The position numbers and the translations under genes were made by a program. Of a stretch of 64,000 bases of DNA, positions 61,041 through 64,000 are shown piece by piece. Source of the DNA: Aestuariibacter sp. (GTDB lineage Bacteria; Pseudomonadota; Gammaproteobacteria; Enterobacterales; Alteromonadaceae); assembly GCA_017794925.1 (NCBI GenBank), contig CP051238.1, positions 4,327,021 to 4,391,020 of the forward strand. Direction: 5' to 3'. The stretch's first letter is position 1. The number at the start of each line of letters is the position of its first letter. The notes under the pieces were generated by a model. The model did no database searches, was not told where the DNA came from, and saw nothing but the letters and a program-made list of their open reading frames with translations.

Positions 61041-61424
61041 ATGCCTAAACTATTGGACCTGATAGAAAAATTACTGCTGATTTTAATTATGCTGGCGACA
61101 CTGGTTGCCGTAGGGGCCGAAATTGTACATATGGTCCGCCATCAAAAAGTCGAGCTATCTGACCTGCTACTACTCTTCATCTATGCCGAGGTAATGGGCA
61201 TGTTGGCGGCTTACTACAACAGCAACCGTATCCCGGTTACCTTGCCATTGATTATTGCTATGACAGCACTGAGCCGCATGATTATTCTGCAAAGCAAAGA
61301 GCTCGATAAGATTGTACTCATTTATGAGTCAGGCAGTATTTTGCTACTCAGTGTTGCAGCACTTATCATGAGCATGAAAGACCGCGTGAGTCTTGAAAAA
61401 CTCAAGCAACGGGGCGCGCCATAG
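61041..61424 (+). CDS. psiE: PsiE family membrane protein (phosphate-starvation-inducible E)
   Basis: 127 residues, four transmembrane helices: LLDLIEKLLLILIMLATLVAVG, DLLLLFIYAEVMGMLAAYY, TLPLIIAMTALSRMII and VLIYESGSILLLSVAALIM. The FIYAEVMGML core and overall size fit PsiE, a protein induced by phosphate lack in E. coli with unknown function. No pho box was identified in 60918-61040. Confidence 0.85.
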   Translation: MPKLLDLIEKLLLILIMLATLVAVGAEIVHMVRHQKVELSDLLLLFIYAEVMGMLAAYYNSNRIPVTLPLIIAMTALSRMIILQSKELDKIVLIYESGSILLLSVAALIMSMKDRVSLEKLKQRGAP

Positions 61425-61667
61425 GTTATGACCTTCTGAGGTAATCTTTTCCATCGTCCCTGAATCACCAACGATAACAGGGACCTTCCAATATGCCCAA
61501 CTGACTACAATCAGCTTCAATTAACCAAACACAACCGCGGCGCTTTTTAGAATATACTAAGAAAACAGCGCTCGACACGCTTAAGAATAAAGGATGTAAC
61601 AGCGAACGATGAATAGGCTTCCCAACAAAAAGTATATCGCTTGCTCGCCTTTGTCAGGACAAAACTA

Positions 61668-61976
61668 ATGATCAGGACAGGTGCATTATGCTTTCTGCTG
61701 GTCCTGTGTGTAGGGTGCTCGAAAGCACCTCAAACGTTAACGCCTGAAATGCAAAAGCAAGCTACCGAGACGGTCCTTGCCTATTTAGAACGCAATAACC
61801 TTCCAAGTGACAATCTCGAGGTCGCAATATCAGAAAATAGAGACATCGCTGATTTTTCTTTCATGTACACCGGCGCTGAACGGTGCATCAATTTCCTTGT
61901 TAAATGCTATGCCCAGAGCTGTAAAGAGCTCCAATCTTATCCATATGACAGGCATGGTGAAGCGTGCCCGAAGTAA
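61668..61976 (+). CDS. small lipoprotein, unknown function
   Basis: 102 residues from the ATG at 61668, preceded by AGGA at 9 bases. Signal peptide with a lipobox (LCVGC, Cys17). The mature part of about 85 residues contains four further cysteines (CINF, KCYAQSC, ACPK), which could form two disulfides in the periplasm. No domain recognised. An alternative in-frame TTG start at 61641 would disrupt the signal peptide. 243 bp separate it from psiE. Confidence 0.7.
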   Translation: MIRTGALCFLLVLCVGCSKAPQTLTPEMQKQATETVLAYLERNNLPSDNLEVAISENRDIADFSFMYTGAERCINFLVKCYAQSCKELQSYPYDRHGEACPK

Positions 61977-62107
61977 CTGCATATTTTGTACTCAAGCGAT
62001 AGCAGTCACTTACAGCAGCAAGAGCGCGCCGAATAACTGGAATATTGGCGCAGATCGAAATAGCTGACTAAATTTATAATGACTCTTCTTTTTCAAGGAT
62101 GTCTCGA

Positions 62108-63214
62108 GTGAAGTACGCCTTTCAGGATATGTTTGATATTCCTAAACTCACAGAACTCTGTGAGACCTTCACTCGTATCAATGGGACGGTAACGGCGTTA
62201 CTGGATTTGCAAGGCAATGTGCATATTAAAACAGGCTGGCAACATATTTGTACTGACTTTCACAGGCGCAATAGCAAGTCCGCAGCACGTTGCCTTGAAA
62301 GCGACACGATTATCGCCAGCAAGTTAGCCCAAGGCGAAACCTACAACGTTTACCAATGTAAAAATGGCCTGGTTGATATTGCGGTGCCAGTTTTCGTCGA
62401 TGGTGAGCACGTCGCCAACTTTTTTACCGGCCAGTTCCTGTTTCAGCAACCCGACAAAGCGTATTTTAAAAAGCAAGCAAAAGAGTTAGGTATCGAGCTA
62501 ATTCCCTACATGGATGCGCTCCGGCAGGTGCCGATATTTAGTGAGCCGGAAATTAAAAAGATAATCACTTTCCTGGTTGCATTGGCCCGGACTTTTGGCG
62601 AATTAGGAAAATCCCGGCTGGATGTTTTGCGATTGCGCGACAAGGAACATGCGCAAAATGAAGAGCTGAAGAAAACAACACAAGAACTCTCACGGGCAAA
62701 AGTAGAGCTGGAAAAATTGGCCCTGGAAGATGCACTTACCGGATTGTATAACCGCCGTTTTTTTGATGAAGCTCTGAGTAACGAATATGAAAGGGCCTGC
62801 CGGTACAAACACGATCTGGTTCTTTGTTTACTGGATGTCGATAAGTTTAAAGACATCAATGACACCTATGGACATTCTATTGGTGATGCAGTGCTTGAAC
62901 GCATCGCCCGGGTGATTTGTAAAAATCTGCGAAAGTCTGATGTTGTCGCACGCATTGGTGGTGATGAGTTTGCGATTATTTTCCCCGAGGCCAATGCCAC
63001 CCAAATAGAGACGCATCTGGGTCAGGTATGCCATGAAATTACAAGTATACCGTTGACCATGGAGGGTAAGCAGGTTTATTCGAGCTGTAGCTTCGGCCTG
63101 GCATCACTGAATAAGGATGATACCAGTGAGAAAACACTGATTGAACGCGCTGATCAAGCGCTATATCGGTCAAAAGCGAACGGTCGAGGCCAAGTGATAC
63201 GAGCAGACAATTAG
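62108..63214 (+). CDS. diguanylate cyclase with a PocR ligand-binding domain
   Basis: 368 residues, cytoplasmic. N-terminal PocR domain (about 1-160; FDIPKLTELCETFTRINGT, CLESDT, YQCKNGLVDIAVPV, NFFTGQFLF), a family that senses small hydrocarbon or diol ligands in characterised cases. Then a coiled coil (about 175-205) and a GGDEF domain with GGDEF at 284-288, the LLDVDKFKDINDTYGHSIGD substrate motif, and an inhibitory RxxD site (RKSD) five residues upstream. All catalytic residues are present. The start was set at the GTG at 62108: AAGGA overlaps the apparent ATG at 62099 and so cannot serve it, but lies 8 nt from the GTG. Confidence 0.9.
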   Translation: MKYAFQDMFDIPKLTELCETFTRINGTVTALLDLQGNVHIKTGWQHICTDFHRRNSKSAARCLESDTIIASKLAQGETYNVYQCKNGLVDIAVPVFVDGEHVANFFTGQFLFQQPDKAYFKKQAKELGIELIPYMDALRQVPIFSEPEIKKIITFLVALARTFGELGKSRLDVLRLRDKEHAQNEELKKTTQELSRAKVELEKLALEDALTGLYNRRFFDEALSNEYERACRYKHDLVLCLLDVDKFKDINDTYGHSIGDAVLERIARVICKNLRKSDVVARIGGDEFAIIFPEANATQIETHLGQVCHEITSIPLTMEGKQVYSSCSFGLASLNKDDTSEKTLIERADQALYRSKANGRGQVIRADN

Positions 63215-63378
63215 GCCTCTGGTTTCCCCACAACGATTATTATGACGCCTCTTATTTGCCAGGTGCATTGAAAAGCGATTTAAGAAGCTGGCCTGTCTTA
63301 AGCATTGGCACGCCAGAAACAGTGGTATCCGGCCGGTCCGGGCATAAAAACATTCTGAACAGGGGAGTACGTTTAAGC

Positions 63379-63690
63379 TTATGCGCTATTACGAGGCTGC
63401 TGGCACTGCCAACACAAATTAAAAGCGGGTTCCTGGGGTTCATTACAACTGCTGCAGACCCACTCGCCGTCTTCACTGCTAGCAGTGATTTCTTCCAACA
63501 CTTTTTTTGCTATCACAAGATCGTCCTTGTGCATTAACCAAAGCTCTGGCTGCGTATCCTGTATGGGTAAGTCACCCGCAGCACCACTGATAAACTGATT
63601 GCGAATTAAACACGCGATGCCCTGGGATTGCAGGGCATCGTAATATTGTTGAATGGTAAAAGCGCTTTCGCTTTGGCAGAGTCTGATCAT
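63379..63690 (-). CDS. DUF2007 (putative signal-transducing) protein with a C-terminal zinc ribbon
   Basis: 103 residues. The N-terminal half is a DUF2007-like ferredoxin fold (YDALQSQGIACLIRNQFISG..., PELWLMHKDDLVIAKKVLEEI), the C-terminal a CxxC-x12-CxxC pair (VCSSCNEPQEPAFNLCWQCQQP), likely to bind zinc. Function unknown. Its ATG forms a TAATG overlap with the stop of pilU, so the two are co-translated. The 164-bp gap to the diguanylate cyclase gene shows nothing. Confidence 0.85.
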   Translation of the reverse strand: MIRLCQSESAFTIQQYYDALQSQGIACLIRNQFISGAAGDLPIQDTQPELWLMHKDDLVIAKKVLEEITASSEDGEWVCSSCNEPQEPAFNLCWQCQQPRNSA

Positions 63691-64000
63691 TAGTCCATGT
63701 CTATCGACACACCAGACAACGAGCCCAGGCCATCGCCGTTACTGTTGTTGCTGTCCAGCTTAATCATCAGTCTCAAATCATTGGGGGAGTCGGCGTGGTG
63801 CAGCGCCTGGTCCATCGTCACGCGCCCTGCCTTATACAAATCAAACAAGGCCATATCAAAGGTTTGCATTCCTTGCTCCCGGCCTTTTTCCATCGCTTCT
63901 TTCAGGCTACCGATTTCATTGCGCTGAATCAGATCCCGGATCAACGGTGAGTTCAACAGGATCTCAATAGCGGCTACCCTGCCTTTACCGTCTACCGTCG
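63690..64000 (-). CDS. pilU: type IV pilus retraction ATPase PilU, C-terminal part (gene enters from the window edge)
   Basis: About 103 codons of the C-terminus are present. Residues VDGKGRVAAIEILLNSP, LIRDLIQRNEIGSLKEAM, GMQTFDMALFDLYKAGRVT and SPNDLRLMIKLDS match the end of PilT/PilU retraction ATPases; the acidic/Asn-Ser-rich tail fits PilU more than PilT. It works with PilT to pull back type IV pili. The catalytic Walker motifs lie outside the window. Confidence 0.88.
   Translation of the reverse strand, partial: TVDGKGRVAAIEILLNSPLIRDLIQRNEIGSLKEAMEKGREQGMQTFDMALFDLYKAGRVTMDQALHHADSPNDLRLMIKLDSNNSNGDGLGSLSGVSIDMD

Noticed and set aside
61456..61484. GTCCCTG / CAGGGAC inverted repeat after psiE
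   Set aside because: Loop of about 15 nt and no T run; not convincing as a terminator or RNA element.
61807..62067. 86-codon frame overlapping the small lipoprotein gene
   Set aside because: Out-of-frame overlap with a gene that has a lipobox and ribosome site; no independent support.
1..64000. CRISPR arrays, rRNA and tRNA genes, transposase genes
   Set aside because: Looked for regular spacer-repeat patterns, cloverleaf and rRNA segments and transposase-like frames; none found.

Overview
The window is chromosomal DNA of a marine-type gammaproteobacterium, most probably Alteromonadales/Alteromonadaceae. The evidence is gene order and protein character: a complete division and cell wall cluster with lpxC and secA beside it, the rsmE-gshB-yqgE-ruvX block followed by pilU, SapC, the PrsK/PrsR pair, and many exported peptidases. 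Genus and species cannot be fixed from the sequence alone. No rRNA, tRNA, CRISPR array, prophage or transposase gene was seen. The only mobile-looking item is a 0.28 kb structured element with terminal inverted repeats.

Layout. 1-19210: on the minus strand, reading from mraZ (right) to secA (left), mraZ-rsmH-ftsL-ftsI-murE-murF-mraY-murD-ftsW-murG-murC-ddl-ftsQ-ftsA-ftsZ, then lpxC behind its own consensus promoter, a LytM/M23 peptidase where E. coli has secM, and the first codons of secA. Most cluster genes overlap by 4-11 bp. A three-repeat MraZ box lies in front of mraZ. 19300-25320: a ModF-like ABC protein, SapC, and a pair of exported peptidases (S9 and M19). 25367-32172: a Cus-type copper/silver efflux locus with a Cys/His/Met-rich exported protein, outer membrane, adaptor and pump genes. 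32217-36323: an exported alpha/beta hydrolase whose 5' side is abutted by the structured element, an exported M20 peptidase, a small ABM-fold protein and a peroxiredoxin-glutaredoxin fusion.

36562-43464 is the most unusual region. A cyclic di-GMP-I (GEMM-I) riboswitch precedes a ParA-like ATPase and an overlapping ribbon-helix-helix partner. They are followed by a membrane TPR-GGDEF protein and, convergently, by the PrsK/PrsR two-component pair normally tied to exosortase/exopolysaccharide systems. 43513-53395: a FabH2-like ketosynthase, then an accessory chemosensory operon (mcp-cheY-cheA-cheW-mcp(PAS)-cheR-cheD) without cheB or cheZ. One receptor is soluble and carries four near-identical PAS repeats.

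53748-64000: a collagen-linker lipoprotein of the choice-of-anchor I type, an M48 lipoprotein, MscS, a 50-codon small membrane protein, rsmE-gshB-yqgE-ruvX, psiE, a small lipoprotein, a PocR-GGDEF diguanylate cyclase, a DUF2007 protein and the 3' part of pilU. A recurring theme from 36 kb on is cyclic di-GMP, surface structures and taxis: riboswitch, two diguanylate cyclases with I-sites, PrsK/PrsR, a chemosensory array and the pilus retraction ATPase.
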